A stretch of DNA of 31,787 bases from JBAVQS01 sp049694275. Its GTDB lineage: Bacteria > Chloroflexota > Anaerolineae > UBA4142 > SHND01. This document shows, piece after piece, positions 7,532 to 14,389 of the stretch. The position numbers and the translations under genes are program-made. Where the stretch lies: NCBI GenBank assembly GCA_049694275.1, contig JBAVQS010000326.1:1-31787 (forward strand). The letters are read 5' to 3'. Below the pieces are notes generated by a model, which did not search any database, had not been told where the DNA came from, and saw only the letters and a list, made by a program, of their open reading frames with translations. The first letter of the stretch is position 1. Every line of letters starts with the position of its first letter.

Positions 7532-8257
7532 ATGTTTTTCTTTGATCCACTCTATTTCATGATTGCGCTGCCCGGCTTGCTGCTGGCGCTGTGGGCGCAG
7601 TGGCGGGTAAATTCGGCGTATAGCAAATACGGCAAGATCGCGAACGGGCGGAATATGACGGGCGAACAGGTCGCCCAGTTCCTGCTCCAGAAGACGGGGC
7701 TCGCCGGCACGGTAAATATCGCCGGGACTCCGGGGAACTTGACCGACCATTATGACCCACGCGACCGGACACTCTATCTCTCGTACGATGTCGCCAAGCA
7801 GCCGTCGGTTGCCGCGATGGGCATTGTCGCGCACGAGGTGGGACACGCGATGCAGCACGCCGAAGCGTACGGACCGCTGCAACTGCGCATGGCAATCGTG
7901 CCCGCCGTCAATATCGGCAGCCGGCTCGGGTTCGTTGTGTTCTTTATCGGCTTTATCCTTGCCGCCTGGATTCGCGTCGGCGGAGGGCTCACCGATACTT
8001 TGATCTGGCTCGGGGTATTCATGATCTCGGGCACGGCGCTCTTTTCGCTCTTGACGTTGCCGGTCGAGTTGAACGCCAGCAGCCGCGCCAAAGCGATGCT
8101 TGCCCAGGTCGGACTGGTACAGGGGAACGAGACCGGAGAGGTGAAATCAGTCCTGGATGCCGCCGCGATGACCTATGTCGCCGCCGCGGCCAGCTCGATC
8201 CTGACACTGCTGTATTATGTTCTGTTGGCTGGCCGCGTGACGGGACGGCGAAGATAA
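7532..8257 (+). CDS. YugP-type membrane zinc metallopeptidase
   Basis: A 241-residue membrane protein of the neutral zinc metallopeptidase family (Zn_peptidase_2, B. subtilis YugP). An N-terminal hydrophobic helix (about residues 8-24) is followed by the soluble catalytic part with HEVGH at 101-105, the metal-binding HExxH motif. Two further membrane segments lie near 125-150 and 155-180, and another near the C terminus (about 215-235). The conserved ELNAS(S)RA segment sits after the third helix. Substrates in the family are unknown; membrane-protein quality control is a reasonable guess. Its own TTGACA/TACAAT promoter and AAGGGTGA ribosome site precede it. rlmN starts 2 bases after its stop. 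Confidence 0.87.
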   Translation: MFFFDPLYFMIALPGLLLALWAQWRVNSAYSKYGKIANGRNMTGEQVAQFLLQKTGLAGTVNIAGTPGNLTDHYDPRDRTLYLSYDVAKQPSVAAMGIVAHEVGHAMQHAEAYGPLQLRMAIVPAVNIGSRLGFVVFFIGFILAAWIRVGGGLTDTLIWLGVFMISGTALFSLLTLPVELNASSRAKAMLAQVGLVQGNETGEVKSVLDAAAMTYVAAAASSILTLLYYVLLAGRVTGRRR

Positions 8258-8258
8258 G

Positions 8259-9371
8259 TTGGAACGAACCGATCTTTTAAACCTGAATACGGAAGAACTG
8301 CAGGAGCTCCTTGCCGAATGGGGCGAGCCGAAATATCGCGCCGGGCAGATCGAGCGATGGATTTACGGATCGCTCGTCGATGATTTCGATGGGATGACAG
8401 ACCTCCCGCACGAACTGCGCAAGCGTCTCAAGGAATCGACCCGGCTCAGCGCCGTCGCGCCTGTCACGGAGCAAGCGTCGGCGGATGGGCTGACGCGCAA
8501 GGTCGTGTTCCGTCTCGCAGACGGGCAGACGCTCGAAACGGTGTTGATGCTGTATGCCGATGCGCCGGATGCGCCTGAGCTGGCCGAAGGCGAAGACACA
8601 CGCTACGAATACAAGCGGCGGACGGTATGTATCTCAACGCAGGTCGGCTGCCCCATCGGCTGTCCCTTTTGCGCGACCGGACAGGCGGGATATATCCGGA
8701 ACCTGACGGCAGGGGAGATTGTCGCCCAGGTATTGTATTTTGCACGCGAGCGCCAGCAAGCCGGCTATGCCGACATGCCATTGACTAATATCGTGATTAT
8801 GGGCATGGGCGAGCCGCTGCTCAAGTTCGACATTACCTGGCGGGCAATCGAGGCGCTGACCGACCCGGCGCGGTTGGGACTGGGGGCGCGGCGTATCACC
8901 GTCTCGACCTCGGGCATCCTTCCAGGAATCGCACAACTCGCCCAGCAGCGCTCACAGGTGAACCTGGCCGTCTCGCTGCATGCGCCGGACGATGCCCTGC
9001 GCAATGTCCTGGTGCCTATTAATCGCAAGTATCCACTTATCAAGCTGTTGGCCGCATGCCGCGATTATGTAGGCCGGACCCACCGGCGCATTACCTTTGA
9101 GTATGCGCTGATGGAGGGGATTAACGACTCGCCTGAACAGGCCCGCGCGATGATCCGGTTGCTGCATGGCCTGCTGTGTCATGTGAACTTGATCCCGCTC
9201 AACCCGACGACCGAATCACCCTATCATCGGCCGGCGTACGAACGGGTCAAGGCGTTCGAGCGCATTCTGCGCGATGCCGGGATAGCGACGACGCTGCGCG
9301 TCGAAAAGGGAATTGAGATCGCCGCAGGGTGCGGCCAACTCCGGCAGCAGGTTTCGCGGCGCAAGGCGTAA
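8259..9371 (+). CDS. rlmN: Dual-specificity 23S rRNA/tRNA adenine-C2 methyltransferase RlmN
   Basis: A 370-residue radical SAM methyltransferase that methylates C2 of A2503 in 23S rRNA and A37 in tRNAs. The cluster cysteines are Cys131-x3-Cys135-x2-Cys138 in GCPIGCPFCATG. The two catalytic cysteines match E. coli Cys118 and Cys355: Cys124, seven residues before the cluster, and Cys358 in AAGCGQL. GMGEPL, STSG and SLHAPDD also fit. The start is a TTG two bases after the preceding stop; there is no earlier start and the next ATG would remove the N-terminal HhH-like region. The ribosome site is weak, so translation is probably coupled. rpe follows directly. Confidence 0.95.
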   Translation: MERTDLLNLNTEELQELLAEWGEPKYRAGQIERWIYGSLVDDFDGMTDLPHELRKRLKESTRLSAVAPVTEQASADGLTRKVVFRLADGQTLETVLMLYADAPDAPELAEGEDTRYEYKRRTVCISTQVGCPIGCPFCATGQAGYIRNLTAGEIVAQVLYFARERQQAGYADMPLTNIVIMGMGEPLLKFDITWRAIEALTDPARLGLGARRITVSTSGILPGIAQLAQQRSQVNLAVSLHAPDDALRNVLVPINRKYPLIKLLAACRDYVGRTHRRITFEYALMEGINDSPEQARAMIRLLHGLLCHVNLIPLNPTTESPYHRPAYERVKAFERILRDAGIATTLRVEKGIEIAAGCGQLRQQVSRRKA

Positions 9372-9372
9372 G

Positions 9373-10056
9373 ATGACCATGTCAACCATCAAAATTGCAC
9401 CCTCCATTCTGGCAAGTGACTTTGCGCGGCTTGGAGAGATGGTGGGCGAAGCCACGCAGGCGGGCGCGGACTATATTCATGTGGACGTGATGGATGGGAT
9501 GTTTGTGCCCAACATTACCGTCGGCCCGGTGGTGGTCCAGGCGATTCGCCCGTATACGCCACTCCCGCTCGACGTGCACCTGATGATCGTGGACCCGAGC
9601 CGGTACATCCCGGATTTTGCCAAAGCTGGGGCGAACATCCTGACCGTGCAGCAAGAGGCCTGCATTCACTTGCATCGCGTCGTGGAACAGATCAAAGAAC
9701 ACGGCGTACGGGCGAGCGTAGCGATCAACCCTGCAACCCCAATCGAGATGCTGGAAGAGATTCTTCCCTTTATCGATCAGGTGCTGGTGATGACGGTAAA
9801 CCCCGGGTTTGGAGGCCAATCGTTCATCGCGACGATGCTACGCAAAGTGGCGGCGCTGCGGGCGATGATTCAAGCGCGCCAGGTAAACGTGGAAATTGAA
9901 GTAGACGGGGGAATTGATCCCCGGACCGCGCCGGCGATCGTGCAAGCGGGGGCGCGCGTGCTGGTGGCGGGAACGGCGATTTTCAAATCCCCGAAAGGGG
10001 TAGCCGGGGCGGTCGAGGAACTGCGAACGAGCGCGTTAAATGCGATTGCGGTCTAG
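9373..10056 (+). CDS. rpe: Ribulose-phosphate 3-epimerase
   Basis: About 227 residues, the standard length for Rpe, which interconverts ribulose 5-phosphate and xylulose 5-phosphate in the pentose phosphate pathway. TIM-barrel landmarks are IAPSILASDF, IHVDVMDGMFVPNIT with the metal ligands and first catalytic Asp, LDVHLM, VNPGFGGQSF at the phosphate site, and IEVDGGI with the second catalytic Asp. The usual TVHxEA histidine position reads TVQQEA. The start may be the ATG at 9373 or 9379; AAGG at 9364-9367 serves either. It follows rlmN with a one-base gap and converges with rpmB. Confidence 0.95.
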   Translation: MTMSTIKIAPSILASDFARLGEMVGEATQAGADYIHVDVMDGMFVPNITVGPVVVQAIRPYTPLPLDVHLMIVDPSRYIPDFAKAGANILTVQQEACIHLHRVVEQIKEHGVRASVAINPATPIEMLEEILPFIDQVLVMTVNPGFGGQSFIATMLRKVAALRAMIQARQVNVEIEVDGGIDPRTAPAIVQAGARVLVAGTAIFKSPKGVAGAVEELRTSALNAIAV

Positions 10057-10071
10057 GAAAAAAGACACGAA

Positions 10072-10095
10072 AAGGGGCGATTACGCTCGCCCCTT
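10072..10095 (-). terminator. Intrinsic terminator of rpmB
   Basis: Read on the minus strand, AAGGGGCGA pairs perfectly with TCGCCCCTT (9 pairs, 6-base loop), followed by TTCGTGTCTTTTTT. The rpmB stop codon lies in the loop. It may also serve rpe from the other side, though without a good T run. Confidence 0.7.
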
Positions 10096-10305
10096 CAGAA
10101 TCGCTGTGGCAAAACGCCCCTTGTTGGTCTTGTTGAGCGTGCGGAGACAGTTGGCGCATACGACCAGCTTTTGCTCAACACCGTGGTAGGTCACCGTATG
10201 CTTGCCCAGATTAGGCATAAAGCGACGGTTGGTGTGCCGCTTGGAAAAGCTGACGCTATGGCCGTACTGGGGGTCTTTACCACAAATTTCACAACGCTTG
10301 GACAT
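10081..10305 (-). CDS. rpmB: 50S ribosomal protein L28
   Basis: A 74-residue L28 of the zinc-binding (C+) type. Two CxxC pairs are visible: CEIC near residues 5-8 and CANC near 53-56. SFSKRHTNRRFMPNL is the basic rRNA-binding segment. The start is the ATG at 10303-10305, preceded by AAGGAG at good spacing; upstream codons in this frame only read through the palindromic leader. It has its own divergent promoter. Its position next to asp23 and fakA matches rpmB-yloU-yloV in Firmicutes, here with rpmB facing away as it also does there. Confidence 0.95.
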   Translation of the reverse strand: MSKRCEICGKDPQYGHSVSFSKRHTNRRFMPNLGKHTVTYHGVEQKLVVCANCLRTLNKTNKGRFATAILKGRA

Positions 10306-10324
10306 TTCAGGCTCCTTGAAGATT

Positions 10325-10350
10325 GGGCAACCCTGTGGGTTGTCCCTACA
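10325..10350 (-). repeat. REP-like palindrome in the rpmB leader
   Basis: On the minus strand TGTAGGGACAACCC and GGGTTGCCC form a hairpin with one bulged base. This resembles the palindrome at 1897-1921 (shared GTAGGG..AACCC..GGTTRCCC). It lies between the rpmB promoter and its ribosome site, so it would be transcribed. Confidence 0.6.
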
Positions 10351-10374
10351 AGCTCTCCAGACACAAAAAAATTG

Positions 10375-10403
10375 CTGACAAATCAGCCACAATATAGTAT
10401 CAT
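10375..10403 (+). promoter_or_regulatory. Promoter of the asp23-fakA block
   Basis: CTGACA (10375-10380), a 17-base spacer and TATCAT (10398-10403) form a good sigma-70 promoter pointing right, with a start near 10410. It overlaps the oppositely directed rpmB promoter. Confidence 0.6.
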
Positions 10404-10422
10404 AGGTTATGCGTTTAGGCAA
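10394..10422 (-). promoter_or_regulatory. Promoter of rpmB
   Basis: On the minus strand TTGCCT (10417-10422), a 17-base spacer ending in the TGn element, and TACTAT (10394-10399) form an extended promoter. Its -10 overlaps the -10 of the divergent asp23 promoter, so both cannot be occupied at once. Confidence 0.7.
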
Positions 10423-10445
10423 ATCTAAAGCACCAGCGAGATATT

Positions 10446-10799
10446 ATGGCCAACGAACCTTTTCTCGGAAAGATCGAAGTCGCTCCCCAGGCGATTGCGA
10501 GCATTGCCGGGCAGGCGGTGCTCGAGTGCTATGGCGTAGTGGGAATGGCGGCCAAGCACCCTCGTGATGATTTTGCCGAAATCCTGCCGGGGGCCACTTT
10601 TCGGCGCGGCGTGGATGTGCACGTCATGGAGGGGAATATCGTCGTCGACCTTTATGTGGTGGTCGAATATGGCACACGCGTGAGTCAGGTGGCGCAGAGT
10701 ATCAAGAACCGGGTCAAGTTCACAGTCGAGCACGCGACCGGGCTGACCGTTGCCGAGGTGAATGTCCACGTGCAGGGGCTGCGGGTATCAAGTAACTGA
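10446..10799 (+). CDS. Asp23/Gls24 family envelope stress protein (YloU-like), copy 1
   Basis: A 117-residue Asp23-fold protein with the pattern GKIEVAPQAIASIAGQAVLECYGVVGMA near the N terminus, then VDVHVMEGNIVVDLYVVVEYG and the C-terminal VNVHVQGLR. Relatives are small membrane-associated or cytoplasmic proteins linked to envelope homeostasis and fatty-acid metabolism; no catalytic residues are known. It lies immediately upstream of fakA, as yloU precedes yloV in Bacillus. A second copy occurs at 20685. Start ATG; the ribosome site is weak (GCGAG). Confidence 0.88.
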   Translation: MANEPFLGKIEVAPQAIASIAGQAVLECYGVVGMAAKHPRDDFAEILPGATFRRGVDVHVMEGNIVVDLYVVVEYGTRVSQVAQSIKNRVKFTVEHATGLTVAEVNVHVQGLRVSSN

Positions 10800-10847
10800 T
10801 CTTTTGGCCGTCGTTCGGAATGCGAATTCTTTAATCCGGGGTGTACG

Positions 10848-12548
10848 TTGACGATCGCGACAGTAGAGACAATGCCGCTCAAACAACTGGACGGCGTACA
10901 GATCAAAAAGATTTTTGGCGCGGGAACGGCGTGGCTGGAACAGCATGCCCCCTTTGTCAATTCCCTTAACGTGTTTCCCGTCCCTGATGGGGACTCGGGC
11001 ACGAACATGCTGCTGACCATGCAGGCTGCCCTGCGCGAGGTGGAAAAATCCCCCTCCCACTCGGCAGGCGTCATCCTGACCGCGTTGTCACACGGTGCGC
11101 TATTAGGGGCACGCGGTAATTCAGGCGTGATCCTATCGCAGATCATCCGCGGGATCGCCCGGAGCGCTGATGGGCGAGAAGGGCTCAATACGACCGAGTT
11201 TGCCGCAGCGATGGTCGAAGCCTCGCGCACTGCCTATAATGGAGTGGTCAAGCCGGTTGAAGGGACGATCCTGACTGTGGTTCGCGAATCGGCCGATGCG
11301 ACAACGGCCGCCGCACAGGAGAGTGATGATTTTATCGTAGTGATGGACCGGACCGTCGAGGCCGCCCGGCTCTCTGTGCAAAGGACACCCCAGCTCTTGC
11401 CGGTGCTCCAGGAAGCCGGGGTGGTAGATGCGGGCGGCCAGGGACTACTTGTCATCCTGGAAGGGATGCTCAAATACCTCAAGGGTGAGCCGCTGCAGCT
11501 CTCCGCGCAGGGGGTTTCGGCAGAGAACCTGGAGCACATTTCGCGCGAAGAGGGCTGGGGCTATGATATCCAGTTCCATATTCGCGGCCAGGCGCTGGAT
11601 GTCAACGCCATCCGGGAACAGATCTCATCAATGGGCGAATCGGCCCTGATCGTCGGCGATGAGACGCTCATCAAGGTCCACGTGCATGCACCCAATCCGG
11701 GTGATATAGTCAAGTACGGCGCCGAACAGGGGGCGCTGGTCAATATCATTATCGAGAACATGCAAGAGCAGTACGTGGACTTTATGGCGGGACATACGGC
11801 CGACCAGCGAGTGGGCGCAGAAAATATGGGCGCGCGCGAGGCCCAGCCGCCGATGCGGCCAACGCTCCCTATAGTCAAGACTGAAGACCTGGTGGGAATT
11901 GGAACGGTCGCCGTGGTGCCGGGGCAAGGCTTGCAGCAGATTTTCGAGAGCCTGGGCGCCGGGGCGGTCGTCGGCGGAGGCCCCACGATGAACCCCAGCA
12001 CACAGGACCTGCTGGACGCCATCAACACCATCAAAGCAGATCGGGTCTTGATTTTACCGAACGATAAGAATATTATTCTGGCAGCAACCCAGACCAAGCA
12101 ATTGACGTCGAAACATATCGAAATCATCCCCACCCGCACGGTGCCGCAGGGGATTGCCGCGCTCCTTGCCTTTAACTATATGGCCGACATGGAGACAAAC
12201 GTCACGACGATGACTGCGGCCGCACGGCGGATGCGAACGGTCGAAGTGACGACGGCAACCCGCTCGGCCCGAATCAATGGGCTACAGGTGCGCGAGGGGC
12301 AGTATATCGGTCTCATTGACGGGGAACTGGCCGGCGCAGACGACGACCGGGATGCGCTGACGATTGAAATGTTGAACCGGGCCGAGGCGCCCAAGGGCGA
12401 GATTCTGACTGTGTATTATGGAAGCGAGCTGAACGCGGTCCAGGCGCAGCAAGCGATTGCTCAAATCCAGAGCGCGTTCCCCAGACTCGAAATCGAAGTT
12501 CACGCCGGGGGCCAGCCCCTATACCCATTCATCATCTCGGTGGAGTAA
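10848..12548 (+). CDS. fakA: Fatty acid kinase catalytic subunit FakA-like (DAK2 domain, YloV)
   Basis: A 566-residue protein with the YloV/FakA layout: N-terminal DhaL-type kinase domain (about residues 10-205), a middle domain, and a C-terminal DegV-fold-like domain. The nucleotide/Mg loop NVFPVPDGDSGTNM is at 41-54 (Asp47, Asp49), and GARGNSGVILSQ and DAGGQG are further kinase motifs. FakA phosphorylates fatty acids held by FakB (DegV) to acyl-phosphate. The two degV genes directly downstream fit as its partners. The start is given as TTG 10848, after a GGGG-rich site; the ATG at 10872 is a possible alternative that still precedes the domain. Confidence 0.88.
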   Translation: MTIATVETMPLKQLDGVQIKKIFGAGTAWLEQHAPFVNSLNVFPVPDGDSGTNMLLTMQAALREVEKSPSHSAGVILTALSHGALLGARGNSGVILSQIIRGIARSADGREGLNTTEFAAAMVEASRTAYNGVVKPVEGTILTVVRESADATTAAAQESDDFIVVMDRTVEAARLSVQRTPQLLPVLQEAGVVDAGGQGLLVILEGMLKYLKGEPLQLSAQGVSAENLEHISREEGWGYDIQFHIRGQALDVNAIREQISSMGESALIVGDETLIKVHVHAPNPGDIVKYGAEQGALVNIIIENMQEQYVDFMAGHTADQRVGAENMGAREAQPPMRPTLPIVKTEDLVGIGTVAVVPGQGLQQIFESLGAGAVVGGGPTMNPSTQDLLDAINTIKADRVLILPNDKNIILAATQTKQLTSKHIEIIPTRTVPQGIAALLAFNYMADMETNVTTMTAAARRMRTVEVTTATRSARINGLQVREGQYIGLIDGELAGADDDRDALTIEMLNRAEAPKGEILTVYYGSELNAVQAQQAIAQIQSAFPRLEIEVHAGGQPLYPFIISVE

Positions 12549-12550
12549 TC

Positions 12551-12593
12551 AAAAATGCGAAATGACGAATGACGCTCTGATTCATTCATCATT
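12551..12593. repeat. AT-rich hairpin element, copy 1 (before first degV)
   Basis: AATGACGAATGA (12561-12572) pairs with TCATTCATCATT (12582-12593), 12 positions with one mismatch and a 9-base loop. Its left 24 bases (12551-12574) match 13452-13475 at 20 positions. Confidence 0.7.
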
Positions 12594-12606
12594 CAGCATT
12601 CATCTC

Positions 12607-13452
12607 ATGTCTCAAGTACATGTCATTACGGATAGTTCAGCTGACCTCCCCCCCGAGGTTACGCAGGCGCTCGGAATAACAGTCCTGCCGGTAAATATTC
12701 ACTTTGGGAACAAAGTCTATCGGGACGGGGTAGATATTAACGCGCAAGAATTTTTTGAGTGGCTGGGACGCAATGGGATGCCGCCGCCCAGCACCACTCC
12801 GCCCCCGGCCAGCCTGTTCGAATCAACCTTTGCCAACCTGATGAAAGAGACGGATCAGATTATCGCGATCCACGCGTCGAGCAAACTGAGTCCGACGTAT
12901 GCGCGGGCCCAACGCGCCGCGACGCCGCTGCTCGGGCGGGCCAAGATCGCGGTAATCGATTCGCAGCTCGTTTCGGTCGGGCTTGGCACACTGGTCACGG
13001 CCGCGGCCAATGCAGCCGAAGCCGGGGCATCGGTGGAAGAGCTCGTCCGACTCGTGCGTGGCATGATTCCCCGGATCTATCTCGCTTTTTTTTCAGAAAC
13101 CCTCGATTACCTGGAGCGTGGAGGACGCATTCGTAAAGCACAGGCAATTCTCGGGGGCATGCTCAACATCAAGCCTCTCCTGATTCTGGAGGATGGGGAT
13201 ATCGTGGCGCTGGAAAAGGTGCGCACCCGCTCCAAGGCGATCGAAAAACTGGTCGAGTTCATCGTCGAGTTCACACATATCGAAAAGATGACGATCCTCC
13301 ACAGCACGACCCCTGAAGACGTGAATCTCTTGATCGAGCAGGTCAATCTCGCGCTCCCGAATCTCGATATGAAAGTCGATCTCTATGGACCTGCGCTTGG
13401 CACGCACCTCGGTCCCGGTGCGCTTGGCGTGGTCGTCTATGAAGGAATGTGA
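12607..13452 (+). CDS. DegV family fatty-acid-binding protein (FakB-like), copy 1
   Basis: A 281-residue DegV protein. The family binds one fatty acid with its carboxylate exposed for phosphorylation by FakA. Landmarks: VITDSSADLPPEV at the N terminus, PSTTPPPASLF, IIAIHASSKLSPTYARA, VIDSQLVS, ERGGRIRKAQAILGGMLNIKPLL, and GTHLGPGALGVV with the conserved His. The start is the ATG at 12607; a longer reading overlaps the end of fakA and crosses the hairpin element. No clear ribosome site is visible, so translation may depend on coupling through the spacer. Confidence 0.9.
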   Translation: MSQVHVITDSSADLPPEVTQALGITVLPVNIHFGNKVYRDGVDINAQEFFEWLGRNGMPPPSTTPPPASLFESTFANLMKETDQIIAIHASSKLSPTYARAQRAATPLLGRAKIAVIDSQLVSVGLGTLVTAAANAAEAGASVEELVRLVRGMIPRIYLAFFSETLDYLERGGRIRKAQAILGGMLNIKPLLILEDGDIVALEKVRTRSKAIEKLVEFIVEFTHIEKMTILHSTTPEDVNLLIEQVNLALPNLDMKVDLYGPALGTHLGPGALGVVVYEGM

Positions 13453-13512
13453 AAAATGATAAATGCTGAATGACGAATTGCGACTTGTCGTTATTTGTGA
13501 TTCAGCATTTAT
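13452..13512. repeat. AT-rich hairpin element, copy 2 (between the two degV genes)
   Basis: ATAAATGCTGAAT (13459-13471) and ATTCAGCATTTAT (13500-13512) form a perfect 13-pair stem, with a small inner CGAC-TT-GTCG hairpin at 13481-13490. It shares 20 of 24 left-hand bases with the element at 12551. Confidence 0.75.
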
Positions 13513-13523
13513 TCTCAAAGCCT

Positions 13524-14366
13524 ATGCCTCAAGTCAAAGTCGTCACTGACAGCCTGGCCGACATCCCCGAACCAATCGCGCGGGATCTCGGCATCACCGT
13601 CGTGCCTGCCATCGTCCATTTTGGCGAACAGAGTTTTCGTGACAAAGTGGACCTATCCACAGATGAATTTTATCGTCGCCTGGCAGAGAGCGCCGTTCTG
13701 CCCACCACTTCGCAGCCCGCGCCCGCCGTGTTTGAAGAGGTCTATCGCCGCCTTGCCCAGGAAACGGATCAGATCATTTCGATCCATTCGGTGAGTACGC
13801 TGACCGGCATTTACAATTCGGCGCTGATGGGCTCGAAAGGCATCCCCAACGTTCGCATCGCCGTTATCGATTCCAAGCAGGTCACCATGGCGCTCGGCTG
13901 GTTGGTTATTATGGCCGCCCGCGCCGCCCGGTCAGGAGCGCGCTTACCCGAGATCATGGGATTGGTGCTGGACACAATCCCGCGTGCACACGTGATTGCG
14001 ATGCTCGACACGCTGGAATATGCGCAGCGCGGCGGGCGGCTGGGCAAAGCACAGGTAATGCTTGGCACCCTGCTAAACGTCAAGCCGATCCTCTCGCTCG
14101 TGGACGCCGAAGTCGAGCCAGTGGAAAAGGTCCGGACACTACGGCGCGCGGTCGAACGGCTGGCGCAAATTGTCCTGGGATCCGGCCCCATCCAGAACAT
14201 TGCTGTCTGCCATGCCGCCGGACATGCGCTGGCTGACGAGCTCAAAGGGATCCTAGCGCAGGTGCTGGACCCCGAGGACATTGTCATTGGCGAGACCGGG
14301 CCGGTCATTGGTACGCACGTAGGCCCCAATGCGGTGGGCGTGTGCTGGGTAAACGGAAAATACTAG
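13524..14366 (+). CDS. DegV family fatty-acid-binding protein (FakB-like), copy 2
   Basis: A 280-residue paralogue of the preceding gene, clearly diverged from it. It has VVTDSLADIPEPI, the more canonical PTTSQPAPAVF, IISIHSVSTLTGIYNSA, VIDSKQVTMALG, QRGGRLGKAQVMLGTLLNVKPIL and GTHVGPNAVGV. In the last motif the usual GPGA glycine is Asn. Bacteria with several FakB proteins often use them for acyl chains of different saturation or length; the different pocket motifs of the two copies agree with that, but specificity cannot be read here. Start ATG 13524 after the hairpin spacer. Confidence 0.9.
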   Translation: MPQVKVVTDSLADIPEPIARDLGITVVPAIVHFGEQSFRDKVDLSTDEFYRRLAESAVLPTTSQPAPAVFEEVYRRLAQETDQIISIHSVSTLTGIYNSALMGSKGIPNVRIAVIDSKQVTMALGWLVIMAARAARSGARLPEIMGLVLDTIPRAHVIAMLDTLEYAQRGGRLGKAQVMLGTLLNVKPILSLVDAEVEPVEKVRTLRRAVERLAQIVLGSGPIQNIAVCHAAGHALADELKGILAQVLDPEDIVIGETGPVIGTHVGPNAVGVCWVNGKY

Positions 14367-14369
14367 AAA

Positions 14370-14384
14370 AGACCCTTCGGGTCT
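14370..14384 (+). promoter_or_regulatory. Small hairpin before recG
   Basis: AGACCC-TTC-GGGTCT is a perfect 6-pair stem with a 3-base loop between the degV stop and the recG ATG (14390). No T run follows, so it is not a convincing terminator. It occupies the place of the recG ribosome site and could modulate its translation. Confidence 0.5.
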
Positions 14385-14389
14385 AACGC

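Noticed and set aside
12551..13512. CRISPR-like repeat pair
   Set aside because: Only two related elements, each a hairpin and separated by a complete gene; no spacers and no cas genes.
14370..14384. Terminator between degV copy 2 and recG
   Set aside because: No T run and the recG ATG follows after six bases; retained only as a leader hairpin.
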